64,000 nt of DNA from Actinomycetota bacterium (GTDB lineage Bacteria; Actinomycetota; Actinomycetes; S36-B12; CAIYMF01), in assembly GCA_020161245.1 (NCBI GenBank), contig JAIUOK010000003.1, positions 1 to 64,000 on the forward strand, in the 5' to 3' direction. Under the pieces are notes generated by a model. That model did not search any database, had not been told where the DNA came from, and was given only the letters and a program-made list of their open reading frames with translations. Positions 23,634 through 37,395 of the stretch are shown piece after piece. The position numbers were made by a program, and so were the translations under genes. Positions within the stretch are counted from its first letter, which is position 1; each line of letters begins with the position of its first letter.

Positions 23634-24413
23634 TTAGCCGCCGTGGACGGCGACGGTTCCCAGGGTGGCGAAACGGGCCTCGGTCTGCGACCCGGTCGGC
23701 GCGAAGACCGCGTCGGTCATCCCGCCCGTGAGCACGATCCAGCCGGCCTCGAGCCGGAGGCCTCGGGTGGCGAGGTCGTTGGCGGCGAGCGCCAGCGCCT
23801 CGGCCGGGTGCCCCTGCACGTCGGCGCCGGTGCCCTTGTAGACCACCTCGCCGTCGGAGCACATCTCCACCGACTCGTTGACGAGGTCGATCGCATCAGG
23901 CGCGACCTCGACCGAGCCGAGCACGAACTTCGCCGACGACGCGTTGTCGGCGATCACGTCGGGAAGGGTGAAGCGGAAGTCGCGGTACCGGCTGTCGATG
24001 ATCTCGACGCCGGCCAGCACCTTCTCGACCGCCGCCAGGGCCGACTCCGCCGTGACGCCCGGGCCCTGCAGCGGCGCCTTCAGCACGAAGACGATCTCCG
24101 GCTCGGCGCGCGGGTGGATGAGCTCGTCCTGCGGCACGGGCTGGCCCGGCTCGAGCACCATGGCGTCGGTGAGCCAACCGGTCAGCGGCGAGCTGACGTT
24201 CATCCGCTTCTGCTTGGCCTCGGAGGTGAGGCCGAGCTTGACGCCGATGACCTTCTCGCCGGCGGCCACCTTGCGGCGCAGCACCTCGTCCTGGACGGCG
24301 TAGGCCTCGTCGACCGACATGCCGGCCCACTCGTCGGTCAGCGGCGGCCGGTCGCGGCGCTCGGTCTCGCAGGCCAGGATCTCGTCGGCCCCACGGGCGA
24401 CGTCCCAGGACAT
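23634..24413 (-). CDS. 2-oxopent-4-enoate/2-oxohept-3-enedioate hydratase or oxalocrotonate decarboxylase (FAH superfamily)
   Basis: 259 residues starting MSWDVARGAD. Features of the MhpD/HpaH/DmpH branch of the fumarylacetoacetase superfamily: GVKLGLTSEAKQKRM, HPRAEPEIVFVL supplying the metal-binding acidic residues, EIIDSRYRDFRF, ADNASSAKFVLG and PAEALALAANDL. Hydratases and decarboxylases of this branch are very close and cannot be separated by eye. Both act on products of aromatic meta-cleavage. First gene of a two-gene operon with the aldehyde dehydrogenase. A dyad about 90 bases upstream may be its operator. Confidence 0.85.
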   Translation of the reverse strand: MSWDVARGADEILACETERRDRPPLTDEWAGMSVDEAYAVQDEVLRRKVAAGEKVIGVKLGLTSEAKQKRMNVSSPLTGWLTDAMVLEPGQPVPQDELIHPRAEPEIVFVLKAPLQGPGVTAESALAAVEKVLAGVEIIDSRYRDFRFTLPDVIADNASSAKFVLGSVEVAPDAIDLVNESVEMCSDGEVVYKGTGADVQGHPAEALALAANDLATRGLRLEAGWIVLTGGMTDAVFAPTGSQTEARFATLGTVAVHGG

Positions 24414-24502
24414 GGCTCTCCTCGAGGTCGTGCGGAAGCGGCAGCGGACGGCGCCACCGCGCTCCCGACGGTAAGGGCGGCGCCTGCGGCCCAACTCCGC
24501 GT

Positions 24503-24519
24503 GTTCCAGGTACAAGAAC
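24503..24519. promoter_or_regulatory. Candidate operator upstream of the aromatic-catabolic pair
   Basis: GTTC-N9-GAAC dyad in the 241-base divergent gap between the hydratase gene and the ABM-domain gene. Spaced GTTC/GAAC half-sites are seen with several aromatic-pathway regulators, but no regulator gene is adjacent and the match is short. Confidence 0.3.
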
Positions 24520-24654
24520 GGGCCGAGCGGCGCCCCCCTGGCCCGTCCCGTGCCGCGGGCCCCGGTTGGCGACGGTCGCGGACCGGGGCGGACCATGGAC
24601 GGGCCGGTCGTCCCTGTCGGCGACGCCGCCCGGCCGGCCTCGCGAGGACCCCCG

Positions 24655-25191
24655 ATGAGCCAGCTGCCCGTGACCGCCGTCGTCGCCCGCCGACCGGCGC
24701 CCGGCCGCGAGGCCGAGCTCGAGGCCTGGGCGCACGGGATCGTCGAGACCGCCGCGGCCTTCCCCGGCCACCGGGGCGCGCAGATCCTCCCGCCGGGCGC
24801 CGACCGCGACGAGCTGGTCGTGGCGTTCTCCTTCGACAGCGCCGAGGAGCTCTCCGCCTGGGAGCACAGCGCCGAGCGGGCCGCCTGGGTCGCGAAGGCG
24901 TCCGGGCTCACGGCGGGCCCGGCGACGGCCCACTCGCTGTCGGGGCTGGAGTCGATCTTCTCCGCGCCGCTGCGCGCCTCGTCGCCGCCTCCCCGCTGGA
25001 AGACCGCCGTCGTCATCGCGATCGCGCTCTACCCGATGGCGTTCCTGGTGAGCTGGCTGGTCGCGCCGCAGATCGCGGACTGGCCGCTGTGGGCCAAGGT
25101 GCTGGTCAACGTCGCGCTCATCGTGCCGTGGATGGCCTGGCTCGGCGTCCCGTGGGTGTCGCGGCTGCTCAAGCGCTGGCTGCACCCCTGA
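24655..25191 (+). CDS. Membrane-anchored antibiotic biosynthesis monooxygenase (ABM) domain protein
   Basis: 178 residues from an ATG 6 bases after GAGGA (the frame is open further upstream without a ribosome-binding site). Residues 1-100 resemble an ABM ferredoxin-like domain (VTAVVARRPAPGREAELEAW, FPGHRGAQILPP, ELSAWEHSAERAAW). Two transmembrane helices follow (about 117-140 and 148-168) with a basic C-terminus, RLLKRWLHP. This two-part design is known from uncharacterised actinobacterial proteins. The ABM domain is probably cytoplasmic; its substrate is unknown. Confidence 0.78.
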   Translation: MSQLPVTAVVARRPAPGREAELEAWAHGIVETAAAFPGHRGAQILPPGADRDELVVAFSFDSAEELSAWEHSAERAAWVAKASGLTAGPATAHSLSGLESIFSAPLRASSPPPRWKTAVVIAIALYPMAFLVSWLVAPQIADWPLWAKVLVNVALIVPWMAWLGVPWVSRLLKRWLHP

Positions 25192-25274
25192 CGGCACCCA
25201 GCAGGTGCCGCTCTGGAGGGTTGAGGCGTCGGTACACCGGCGCGTGAGCCATCCAGATCGGGCCCGCAACGACG

Positions 25275-25299
25275 ACGACCCCGCCGGTGGCGGGGTCGT
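25275..25299 (-). terminator. Hairpin terminator after tRNA-Ile
   Basis: A perfect 11-bp stem (ACGACCCCGCC and complement) with a GGT loop, 10 bases beyond the tRNA-Ile 3' end. Confidence 0.75.
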
Positions 25300-25308
25300 G
25301 CGTGCGAG

Positions 25309-25382
25309 TGGGCCTAACTGGACTTGAACCAGTGACCTCTTCCTTATCAGGGAAGCGCTCTAACCGTCTGAGCTATAGGCCC
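25309..25382 (-). tRNA. tRNA-Ile (anticodon GAT)
   Basis: 74 bases, no encoded CCA. Acceptor GGGCCTA/TAGGCCC, D-arm TAGCTCAGACGGTTAGAGC, anticodon loop CTGATAA giving GAT, and T-arm CTGGTTCAAGTCCAG. It sits downstream of the gyrA-DUF3566 genes as ileT does in mycobacteria. Confidence 0.96.
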
Positions 25383-25455
25383 GTCGTGCCGGAGAAGGTT
25401 ACCCCAGGGCCCGGGGGACGCCCAAAACGGGATCCCCGCCGCCCGGGGCCGTCGC

Positions 25456-25956
25456 TCAGGAGTCCTCGGACAGGGTGACCTCGAGGCCGCCGGTGAGCCC
25501 GACCGAGAGGTTGTAGAGGAACGCGAACAGCGTCGAGAGCGCCGAGACCAGCACGATCTCGATCGCGGCGAGCACGAGCGCGATCCCCATCACCCGGTTG
25601 AACCCGACCAGCGACAGGAAGTCGAACGACGTGGACGCCGTGCCAGCGACGTCGTCGACGGTGCGGCCGATCGCGTCGAAGACGCCGGTGACGTCGAGGG
25701 TCCACCACAGCAGCGCGATCGCCACGATGATCACGATCGACAGCGACACCGAGAGCATGAACGAGGTCTTCATCACCGACCACGGGTCGAGCCGGGTGAC
25801 GAGCAGCCGCGCGCGGCGGGGGCCGGCCGGCCGGGCCGGCACCGCCTGCGCGACCGGCTGAGCCGCCGTGGCTGCGCGGGGGTCGAGCGATGCGCGGACG
25901 GCGCCGGAGCGCTCGGCCTGCACGGCCGGACGCGGCGTCCCTGCGGTGTCCACCAC
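25456..25956 (-). CDS. DUF3566 membrane protein
   Basis: 166 residues, GTG start 12 bases after the gyrA stop. A Pro/Ala/Arg-rich N-terminus (1-45) precedes the conserved domain: VTRLDPWSVMKTSFMLSV, with a first transmembrane helix near 62-88, a loop with IGRTVDDV, and a second helix near 120-150 leading to FAFLYNLSVGLTGGLEVTL. It matches the Rv0007-type protein found after gyrA across actinobacteria. Function not established; co-transcription with gyrA is likely. Confidence 0.9.
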   Translation of the reverse strand: MVDTAGTPRPAVQAERSGAVRASLDPRAATAAQPVAQAVPARPAGPRRARLLVTRLDPWSVMKTSFMLSVSLSIVIIVAIALLWWTLDVTGVFDAIGRTVDDVAGTASTSFDFLSLVGFNRVMGIALVLAAIEIVLVSALSTLFAFLYNLSVGLTGGLEVTLSEDS

Positions 25957-25968
25957 CCCGGATCCCCT

Positions 25969-28623
<2,655 letters not shown>

Positions 28624-28671
28624 GGTGGTTGTCCTTCTCGGGTACGACGGGGCGGATGACGGGTCGTACCG

Positions 28672-30636
<1,965 letters not shown>

Positions 30637-30983
30637 GCGGTGCCTCTCTGCTGCCGTGGCCGGGGGGCCGGCCGGGCGCGCGCGGTGCGCGCCGGTGGTG
30701 CGGTCGAGCCGTGCTCCGGGCGGGCGCGGGCCGCCCCCGGGTCGGGTGCGGGACCGGGCTCGTCGGCCGGAGCCGGGGCGGAGCCCGCGCAGGGGCTCCG
30801 GAGCCCCGGAGAACTGCCCCACATCCTACCGTGAGGGGCCCTCAGGAGCCGTCAACTGGTCGTCCACGTGTGGGCACACGTCGACGGGGGTCGCGAGCCT
30901 GTGGACGGCGCTCCTGCGGCGTCGTGGGCCGGTCGCCCCCCAGTCGGGCCGTTCCGGCGGCGCTGGCCCGCTCGCGCCGATGC
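30637..30983 (-). promoter_or_regulatory. gyrB upstream region
   Basis: A 347-base gap between the DUF721 stop and gyrB. It contains TAGGAT (minus strand, 30823-30828) as a plausible -10; a TTGACG box at 30850-30855 is 21 bases away, too far for a normal -35. A perfect 16-bp palindrome GGGGCTCCGGAGCCCC lies at 30792-30807, a 7-bp-arm hairpin at 30866-30881 (ACGTGTG GG CACACGT), and a degenerate DnaA box (TGTGGACGG) at 30900-30908. The palindrome would fall in the gyrB leader. Confidence 0.4.
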
Positions 30984-31583
30984 TCAGCCGTAGGTGTCGC
31001 GGGGCCCGCGGCCGGGGACGTGCAGGCGGCCGTGCTTCCAGCTCGGCGCGGCGGGGCCGAGCACGGAGATGTCGCGGACCGTCCCGGCGCCGAGCTCGGC
31101 GTCGATGCGCCGGCGCAGGTCCGGCAGCAGCAGCCGCATCGACGACGCCCACGCCGTGGAGTCCGCGCGCAGCACGAGCAGCAGGCCACGGCCGTCGGGG
31201 GCCTGCTCGAAGGTCTCGGGGACGACGTGCTCGGCGACGTCGGCGCCGACGATCTCGGCCCAGCGCCCGGTGAGACCGCCGACCGCGGTGGGCTCCTCCC
31301 ACCCGCGCTCCTTGAGCATGCGCGAGACCGACGACCCCAGCAGCTGCGGGTCGCGGGCATCCGGGCTCGCGCCGCTGTAGGCGCTCTCGGCGGAGGTGCG
31401 CCGGCGCCGCGCGGAGGACGACCCACCGCCAGCGCTGGGGGAGGCGGATCCGGGGGCGACGCGCGAGGCGGCGCGGGCCCGGGCCAGCGCCTCCTTCGCG
31501 GCGTCGATCCCGGTGAGCGGGGCGCCGTCGGGGCCGGTCAGGGCGGGGCCCTCGTCGGTGGCGGCGTCGTCGGGGTCAGCCAC
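30984..31583 (-). CDS. dciA: DUF721 protein, DciA-type helicase operator/loader
   Basis: 199 residues. The GTG start lies inside recF, overlapping its end by 8 bases, so translation is probably coupled. The N-terminal 95 residues are Ala/Arg/Ser-rich and probably disordered. The C-terminal DUF721 domain (about 100-198) has [65 protein letters not shown] and the [17 protein letters not shown] end. DUF721 includes DciA, which delivers the replicative helicase DnaB at the origin in bacteria lacking DnaC/DnaI. The position between recF and gyrB is that of Rv0004. Confidence 0.88.
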   Translation of the reverse strand: MADPDDAATDEGPALTGPDGAPLTGIDAAKEALARARAASRVAPGSASPSAGGGSSSARRRRTSAESAYSGASPDARDPQLLGSSVSRMLKERGWEEPTAVGGLTGRWAEIVGADVAEHVVPETFEQAPDGRGLLLVLRADSTAWASSMRLLLPDLRRRIDAELGAGTVRDISVLGPAAPSWKHGRLHVPGRGPRDTYG

Positions 31584-32718
31584 GCGACACCGTCCCGGCC
31601 AGGACGTCGACCCGGTCGCCGACGAGGATGTCGGGCACGTCGGCCGCCACGGCGGCGGTGATGAGGACCTGCTCGGCCTCGGCGGCGATGCCGGCCAGGC
31701 GCGAGCGGCGCACGGAGTCGAGCTCGGCGAAGACGTCGTCGAGGATGAGCACGGGCTCGCCGCCGGGGGAGCCGTCGTGGCGCAGCAGGTCGTAGGACGC
31801 CAGCCGCAGGGCCAGCGCGTACGACCAGCTCTCGCCGTGCGAGGCGTAGCCCTTGGCAGGCGCGGGACCCAGCTTGAGCAGCAGGTCGTCGCGGTGGGGC
31901 CCGACCAGCGAGACCCCGCGGTCGAGCTCCTCCTTGCGACGGCGCTCGATGCCGGCGAGCAGCTGGTCGACGAGCGCGGCGCGGTCGGGCACGAGGTCGA
32001 CGTCGGCACCCAGCGAGCTGACGTAGGCGAGCGCGGCCGGCCCCGCGCCGGAGCTCACGGTGTCGTAGGCCTTGTCGACGAGCGGTGCGAGCGCGTCGAC
32101 GAGGTCGAGCCGGGCGGCCAGGATCTCGGCGCCCAGCGTCGACAGGTGGGAGTCCCACACCTCGAGGGTGCGCAGCACGTCGCTCGACCCCGATCCGCCG
32201 CGGCGAGCGGCCGACGCCGACTTCAGCAGGGCGTTGCGCTGCTTGAGCACGCGCTCGTAATCGCTTCGTACGCCTGCCATCCGGGGCGCGCGGGCCACGA
32301 GCAGGTCGTCGAGGAAGCGGCGCCGCTCGGAGGGGTCGCCCTTGACCAGCGCGAGGTCCTCGGGCGCGAAGAGCACCGTGCGGAGCAGGCCGAGGACCTC
32401 GCGCGGACGCGGCACCGGCGAGCGGTTGATGCGGGCGCGGTTGGCTCGGCCGGGGTTGATCTCGAGCTCGACGATGGTCTCGCGCGCGTCGCGCTCGATC
32501 CGGGCGCGCACCACCGCGCGCTCGGCGCCGAGCCGCACGAGCGGGGCGTCGGTGGCCACGCGGTGGCTGTCGAGCGTCGCGATGTAGCCCACCGCCTCGA
32601 CCAGGTTGGTCTTGCCCTGACCGTTCTGCCCCACGAACGACGTGATGCCCGGGCGCAGCTCGAGATCGACCTGCGCGTAGCAGCGGAAGTCGGTGAGCGA
32701 GAGAGCCGTGACGTGCAC
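31576..32718 (-). CDS. recF: RecF: recombination mediator/SMC-like ATPase
   Basis: 380 residues. Walker A G30-T37 (GQNGQGKT), the ABC signature region [15 protein letters not shown] and Walker [13 protein letters not shown] are all present. RecF loads RecA at gapped DNA together with RecO/RecR. It lies 21 bases downstream of dnaN; dnaN, recF and dciA look like one transcription unit. There is no gnd gene between dnaN and recF, unlike Streptomyces. Confidence 0.96.
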   Translation of the reverse strand: MHVTALSLTDFRCYAQVDLELRPGITSFVGQNGQGKTNLVEAVGYIATLDSHRVATDAPLVRLGAERAVVRARIERDARETIVELEINPGRANRARINRSPVPRPREVLGLLRTVLFAPEDLALVKGDPSERRRFLDDLLVARAPRMAGVRSDYERVLKQRNALLKSASAARRGGSGSSDVLRTLEVWDSHLSTLGAEILAARLDLVDALAPLVDKAYDTVSSGAGPAALAYVSSLGADVDLVPDRAALVDQLLAGIERRRKEELDRGVSLVGPHRDDLLLKLGPAPAKGYASHGESWSYALALRLASYDLLRHDGSPGGEPVLILDDVFAELDSVRRSRLAGIAAEAEQVLITAAVAADVPDILVGDRVDVLAGTVSRG

Positions 32719-32739
32719 GAGCGTGGGATGCCGCCGGCG

Positions 32740-33861
32740 TCAGCCCGACAGCCGCACCGGCATGAGCAGGTAGCGGTAGGCGGGCGCGCCCTCGACCGAG
32801 GCACCGGTGAGCACGGCCGGACGCGTCGACGTCGTGAACGACAGGCGCGTGGTCGCGTCGTCGACGGCCGACAGGCCGTCGAGCAGGTACTGCGGGTTGA
32901 ACGCGATCTCGATCGGGTCGCCGTCGATCGCGCACTCCACGGCCTCGGTGGCCTGCGCCTCGTCGCCCGCGCCGGCCCGCAGCTCGACCTCACCGCCGGA
33001 GAAGGTCAGGCGCACCGGGGTGTTGCGCTCGGCCACGAGCGAGACGCGCTTGACGGCGTCGACCAGTGCGGAGGTCTCGACGTCGGCGGTGGTCGCGGAG
33101 TCCGAGGGCAGTAGCGCGCGGTACTTGGGGAACTCGCCGTCGAGCAGGCGGGTGGTGGTGCGCCGGCCGTCGCCCTCGAAGCCGAGCAGGCCGTCGCCGG
33201 CGCCGGACGCCGAGAGCGCGAGATGCACGACGTCGCAGTGGGCGAGCGACTTCGCGGTGTCGGCCAGGGTGCGTGCCGGGATCAGGGCGGCGGTGTCGAG
33301 GCCGGATACCTCCGGCATCCACTGCAGCTCGCGCACGGCGAGTCGGTAGCGGTCGGTGGCCGCGAGGGTGATGGACGAGCCGTCGATCTCGACCCGGATG
33401 CCGGTGAGGGTGGGCAGCGTGTCGTCGCGCCCGGCCGCGATGGCCACCTGCGCGACGGCGGAGGCGAGCACGGAGCCGGGGACCGTGCCCGACGAGCCCG
33501 GCATGTCCGGCAGCGACGGGTAGTCGTCGACGGGGAGGGTCGGGAGCGTGAACGACGAGCGGCCGCAGCGGACCTCGACGCGGCTGCCCTCGGACGTGAT
33601 CGTGACCGGCGCGGCGGGCAGCGCGCGGGCGATGTCGGCGAGCAGGCGTCCGGAGACGAGCACGGTGCCGGGCTCGTCGACGTCGGCGTCGACGGCGACC
33701 CGGCCGGACACCTCGTAGTCGAAGCTGGACAGCGTGAGGCCGCCCGGCGCGGCGTCGACCAGCAGGCCGGCGAGCATCGGCATCGACGGGCGGCTGGGGA
33801 GGGTGCGCGCCGCCCAGGCGACGGCATCGGCGAGCACGTCGCGCTCGAGCCGGAACTTCAC
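32740..33861 (-). CDS. dnaN: DNA polymerase III beta sliding clamp
   Basis: 373 residues in three similar clamp domains. It starts MKFRLERDVLADAVAWAARTLPSRPS and ends with the conserved YRYLLMPVRLSG, whose last residues form part of the protein-binding pocket. It encircles DNA and tethers the polymerase. An 801-base origin gap separates it from dnaA. Confidence 0.97.
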   Translation of the reverse strand: MKFRLERDVLADAVAWAARTLPSRPSMPMLAGLLVDAAPGGLTLSSFDYEVSGRVAVDADVDEPGTVLVSGRLLADIARALPAAPVTITSEGSRVEVRCGRSSFTLPTLPVDDYPSLPDMPGSSGTVPGSVLASAVAQVAIAAGRDDTLPTLTGIRVEIDGSSITLAATDRYRLAVRELQWMPEVSGLDTAALIPARTLADTAKSLAHCDVVHLALSASGAGDGLLGFEGDGRRTTTRLLDGEFPKYRALLPSDSATTADVETSALVDAVKRVSLVAERNTPVRLTFSGGEVELRAGAGDEAQATEAVECAIDGDPIEIAFNPQYLLDGLSAVDDATTRLSFTTSTRPAVLTGASVEGAPAYRYLLMPVRLSG

Positions 33862-34662
33862 GGGGTCACTCCTGTCGGCGGTGCGGACGACGACCTTCCC
33901 ACGCGCGCGGGCCGGGCCGCGAGCGTCGAATCACCGCGGGACGTGCCCGCGGGGCCGGCCAAGGCGCACGGCGACGTGCGCGCGGGACGTGGGGAAGCCC
34001 GGGGTCATGTTTCCACGCCGCACCCACAACGCGCAGGGTGCCTCCCCGATGGGCGTGCGGCGGGCTCCCGCCAGCGGCCGGCCACCGTCAGCATGAGCCG
34101 GCCCACGACGGGGCAGGGAGGTGCGAGGTGCACCCCGCCAGGGGTGCGGCGAGCACCGACGGAGAGGCGGGATGCCACTGCCCGGAGGTGGCAGCGCGAC
34201 CGGACCAAGGACAGGGGCCCGCTGCTGCCCGTCGCCCGGCTGTCCACAGCGCGGGCCGGCGTGGAGGACCTGGGATGAGCTGCTGACTGGATCTCTGGGT
34301 TTGTCGTCATAGGCGGTGTGGATCCTGGGGACAACCGGCATCGCCGCTGGTGGGGCCGCGTGTCGCCGTCCCACGCCGGTGGGGATGCGGCCTGCGGACA
34401 ACCCTGCGGCCCTGTGGAGCGCGGCCGCCGTCGACGGCGTCGTCCCGGTCCGTCCCCAGGTGCCCCCGCGCCGTGCACAGCCGTGTCCCGACGTCCTCCC
34501 CAGCCCGTCGAGGTGCCGCCGCCCGACGGCAAGGCTGGGCTTCCCCAGGGTTATCCCCAGGGTGTGTATCAGATGTTCCAGGCGTGAAACACGACAGCAC
34601 GCACGGCGGTGCGCACACAGCGTCGTCCAAGGGCCACGCTGCGCAGCCGGGCGAGGGAGCCG
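33862..34662. other. oriC: Probable replication origin (oriC), dnaA-dnaN intergenic region
   Basis: 801 bases with no convincing gene, in the standard actinobacterial position of oriC. DnaA boxes are present but none is a perfect TTGTCCACA/TTATCCACA. The best are CTGTCCACA (34240-34248), TGGGGACAA (34326-34334, minus), TGCGGACAA (34393-34401, minus) and TTATCCCCA (34551-34559), each with one mismatch; TTGTCGTCA (34301-34309) and TGTGGATCC (34317-34325) are weaker. The least GC-rich part is about 34268-34335, among the boxes, and is the best candidate for the unwinding element. The dnaN-proximal third (33862-34200) shows no boxes. Genes diverge in leading-strand fashion on both sides. Confidence 0.85.
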
Positions 34663-36195
34663 TCAGGCCTGGCGGGCGGTCGACTTGATCCGCGCGGTGA
34701 GGTCGGTGACCTGGTTGTACAGCGACCGGCGCTCGGCCATGAGCTGGCGGATCTTGCGGTCGGCGTGCATGACCGTGGTGTGGTCGCGGCCGCCGAAGGC
34801 CTGGCCGATCTTGGGCAGGGAGAGGTCGGTGAGCTCGCGGCAGAGGTACATCGCGATCTGGCGGGCGGTGACCAGCACGCGCGAGCGCGACGAGCCGCAG
34901 AGGTCGTCGACCGTGACGCCGAAGTAGGCGGCGGTCTGCATCATGATGATCGAGCTGGTGATCTCGGGGCCGGCCTGGTCGGTGATGAGGTCCTTGAGGA
35001 CCACCTCGGCCAGCGGGAGGTCGACCGGCTGCCGGTTGAGGCTGGCGAACGCGGTGACGCGGATGAGAGCGCCCTCGAGCTCGCGGATGTTGGTCGAGAT
35101 CTTCGAGGCGATGAACTCCAGGACGTCCGGGGGAGCCGACAGCCGCTCCTGCGCGGACTTCTTGCGCAGGATCGCGATGCGGGTCTCGAGGTCGGGCGGC
35201 TGGACGTCGGTGATGAGGCCCCACTCGAACCGCGAGCGCATGCGGTCCTCGAAGTCCTGCAGCTGCTTGGGCGGCAGGTCGCTGGTGACGACGATCTGCT
35301 TGTTGGCGTTGTGCAGCGTGTTGAAGGTGTGGAAGAACTCCTCCTGCGTCTGCACCTTGCCCGACAGGAACTGGATGTCGTCGACGAGCAGGACGTCGAC
35401 ATCGCGGTAGCGGCGCTGGAACGCGGCCGCCTTGTCGTCGCGGATCGAGTTGATGAACTCGTTGGTGAACTCCTCCGAGCTCACGTACCGGACCTTCGCG
35501 CCGTTGTAGAGCGTGCGCGTGTAGTGGCCGATCGCGTGCAGCAGGTGGGTCTTGCCCAGCCCGGACTCGCCGTAGACGAACAGCGGGTTGTAGGCCTTGG
35601 CCGGCTGCTCGGCGACCGCGACGGCGGCCGCGTGGGCGAACCGGTTGCTCGAGCCGATGACGAAGGTGTCGAAGGTGTACTTCGGGTTGAGGCGACTCGA
35701 CTCCTCGGTGCGGGTGCCGGGCGACCCGGTGCCCGGACGGGCAGAGTCCGGCGCCGGCGACGAGCTGGGCTCGGTCCGCTGCGGGGAGGGCTGGGGCACG
35801 GGGGCGACCACGGGCGCCGGGGCGGCGAGACCCGGCTGCTCGACGACGGCCGCCGGCGCTGCGGCACCCGCCGCGTAGGTGGAGTCGGCGAGGTCGTCGG
35901 TGGCGTCCTCGTCGAGGTTGGGCGCGATCGACGGGTCGACGGTGACCGCGATGCGGATCTCGCGCCCGAGCGTGCGGGACAGGGCCTCGACCACGACCGG
36001 GCGCAGGCGGGTCTCGAGGACGTCCTTGGTGAAGTCGTTGGGTGCGGCCACCAGGGCGGTGTCCTCGACGAGGGCGAGCGGCCGGGTGAGCGAGACGAAC
36101 GCGCGCTGCTGCGGCGGGAGCCCCTCGTCGCCGAGCGACCCGATGGCCCGGGCCCAGACGTCGGCGAGATCCGGCGCTGCGCTGTCGTCGACCAC
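34663..36195 (-). CDS. dnaA: DnaA: chromosomal replication initiator
   Basis: 510 residues from GTG (VDDSAAPDL). Domain I spans 1-90, followed by a long Pro/Ala/Ser linker (domain II, about 100-168). Domain III is AAA+ with Walker A at 209-216 (GESGLGKT) and Walker [10 protein letters not shown]. Domain IV carries the DNA-binding signature [16 protein letters not shown]. It binds DnaA boxes and opens oriC. The frame stays open far upstream through low-complexity sequence, but the first credible start is this GTG, with CAGGGGA as a weak ribosome-binding site. Confidence 0.97.
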   Translation of the reverse strand: MVDDSAAPDLADVWARAIGSLGDEGLPPQQRAFVSLTRPLALVEDTALVAAPNDFTKDVLETRLRPVVVEALSRTLGREIRIAVTVDPSIAPNLDEDATDDLADSTYAAGAAAPAAVVEQPGLAAPAPVVAPVPQPSPQRTEPSSSPAPDSARPGTGSPGTRTEESSRLNPKYTFDTFVIGSSNRFAHAAAVAVAEQPAKAYNPLFVYGESGLGKTHLLHAIGHYTRTLYNGAKVRYVSSEEFTNEFINSIRDDKAAAFQRRYRDVDVLLVDDIQFLSGKVQTQEEFFHTFNTLHNANKQIVVTSDLPPKQLQDFEDRMRSRFEWGLITDVQPPDLETRIAILRKKSAQERLSAPPDVLEFIASKISTNIRELEGALIRVTAFASLNRQPVDLPLAEVVLKDLITDQAGPEITSSIIMMQTAAYFGVTVDDLCGSSRSRVLVTARQIAMYLCRELTDLSLPKIGQAFGGRDHTTVMHADRKIRQLMAERRSLYNQVTDLTARIKSTARQA

Positions 36196-36336
36196 GGTGG
36201 GTCCCCTGTCCCGGCAGCGCTGCTGCCTGTTGTCTGCTCGTCGTACCGGTTCTGACGCCGTCGTGGCCCGTCCCGGGCCGCTCGCGGGCGGCAGGTCCGT
36301 GCACCGGCGCCGTGCGGACGGGGTCCGTCCACACGC

Positions 36337-36447
36337 CTGTCCACAGGTGTGGAACGGCGCGGGCCCGTGGGCCCCCGCAGGCGGCGGGGCCCGCAGGAGG
36401 GCGACCGTAGCCGCCCGTCCGGAGGGCCCGTCAAGGGGTTGTCCACA
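36337..36447 (-). promoter_or_regulatory. dnaA promoter with flanking DnaA boxes
   Basis: On the minus strand TTGACG (36429-36434) and TACGGT (36404-36409), 19 bases apart, form a plausible sigma-A promoter about 200 bases ahead of dnaA. A perfect DnaA box TTGTCCACA (36439-36447) abuts the -35 upstream side, and CTGTCCACA (36337-36345) lies in the leader, next to CCGTCCACA (36325-36333). This fits DnaA autorepression. The rest of the 632-base dnaA-rpmH gap holds the rpmH promoter and leader; I see no other gene in it. Confidence 0.6.
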
Positions 36448-36567
36448 GGCTCGTGCCGGGCGAGTCTGCCATGCCCGGACCGGTGCTCGGCGTGTCGCGC
36501 CGACGATGTGACCGGGGAGACGGGAGGATGGGCGGTTCGCTCCGCCTGCGGCGGGCGCCCTCGCGGT

Positions 36568-36597
36568 TTGACCCCCGCGACCGGCGCCCCGTACCGT
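36568..36597 (+). promoter_or_regulatory. rpmH promoter
   Basis: TTGACC (36568-36573) and TACCGT (36592-36597) with an 18-base spacer form a good housekeeping promoter directed at rpmH. It leaves a leader of about 220 bases. Confidence 0.6.
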
Positions 36598-36827
36598 GGA
36601 CGGGCCGACCAGTCTTGACGTGCGCGTACGCGCGCGCCCAGGTCCGGTCTGCGGCCCCCGCCGCATGCCTGCGCGCCCCGCGCGCCGGCGTCCGGTGGCG
36701 GCCGGCCCCCGGGCCGACGCACCAGCAGCACGACAGTCCCTTCCCCGCTGCCTCCCCGAGGCAGCCGCGACCCTGCACCCCCGCAGACCGCACCGCGGTC
36801 CGCGCACGACGGTTCGGAGCCGACCCG

Positions 36828-36965
36828 ATGAGCAAGCGCACGTACCAGCCGAACAACCGCCGCCGGGCCAAGACCCACGGCTTCCGCTCGCGCATGAGCA
36901 CCCGCGCCGGTCGCGCCATCCTCGCCGCGCGCCGCCGCAAGGGCCGCGCCGAGCTCTCGGCCTGA
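36828..36965 (+). CDS. rpmH: 50S ribosomal protein L34
   Basis: 45 residues, [20 protein letters not shown] at the start and [11 protein letters not shown] at the end, the complete L34 signature. First gene of the rpmH-rnpA-yidD-yidC-jag-rsmG-parA run, transcribed away from dnaA. Confidence 0.99.
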   Translation: MSKRTYQPNNRRRAKTHGFRSRMSTRAGRAILAARRRKGRAELSA

Positions 36966-36984
36966 CGCTCCGCCTCCGCACACC

Positions 36985-37395
36985 GTGCTGCCCCGCCCCG
37001 CGAGGCTGCACCGGAGCTCGGACTTCGGCGCCACGGTGCGCACGGGGGCGCGGGCCGGCCGGCCCCTCCTCGTCGTGCACCTCGCCGTGGTCTCCGCACA
37101 GGACAGCAGCGCGCACCGATCCCGCCCCGGGGACTCCCCCAGGGCGGGATTCGTCGTGAGCAAGGCCGTCGGCAACTCCGTCGTGAGGCACCGGGTGGCC
37201 CGTCGGCTGCGCCATCTCATGGCATCGCGGCTGGCGGATCTGCCCGCCGGCGCCGGCGTCGTGGTGCGGGCACTGCCGGCCTCGGCGGATGCGTCCAGCG
37301 ACGCGCTGGCGGCCGACCTCGACAGCGCGCTGCGCTCGGCCCTGCGCAAGGCCAGTGAACGGGCAGACGCCGTACCTGCGGCGGTGTCCCTGTGA
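36985..37395 (+). CDS. rnpA: Ribonuclease P protein component
   Basis: 136 residues from GTG, 19 bases after rpmH. The RNR motif region reads [20 protein letters not shown], following the usual DFGATVRTG and GFVVS segments. It is the protein subunit that helps the RNase P RNA mature tRNA 5' ends. The RNA gene is not in this window. The stop overlaps the yidD GTG by 4 bases. Confidence 0.96.
   Translation: MLPRPARLHRSSDFGATVRTGARAGRPLLVVHLAVVSAQDSSAHRSRPGDSPRAGFVVSKAVGNSVVRHRVARRLRHLMASRLADLPAGAGVVVRALPASADASSDALAADLDSALRSALRKASERADAVPAAVSL

Noticed and set aside
34579..34592. GTGAAACA next to TGTTCC in the oriC gap, a possible parS
   Set aside because: The two halves are separated by extra bases and the left half does not match; it is at best a half-site, unlike the three sites at 38787-38871.
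36453..36827. In-frame extension of the rpmH reading frame upstream and of the dnaA frame to 37215
   Set aside because: L34 and DnaA have well-known starts that fit the chosen codons. The extensions are low-complexity Arg/Pro/Ala sequence over promoter and leader DNA.
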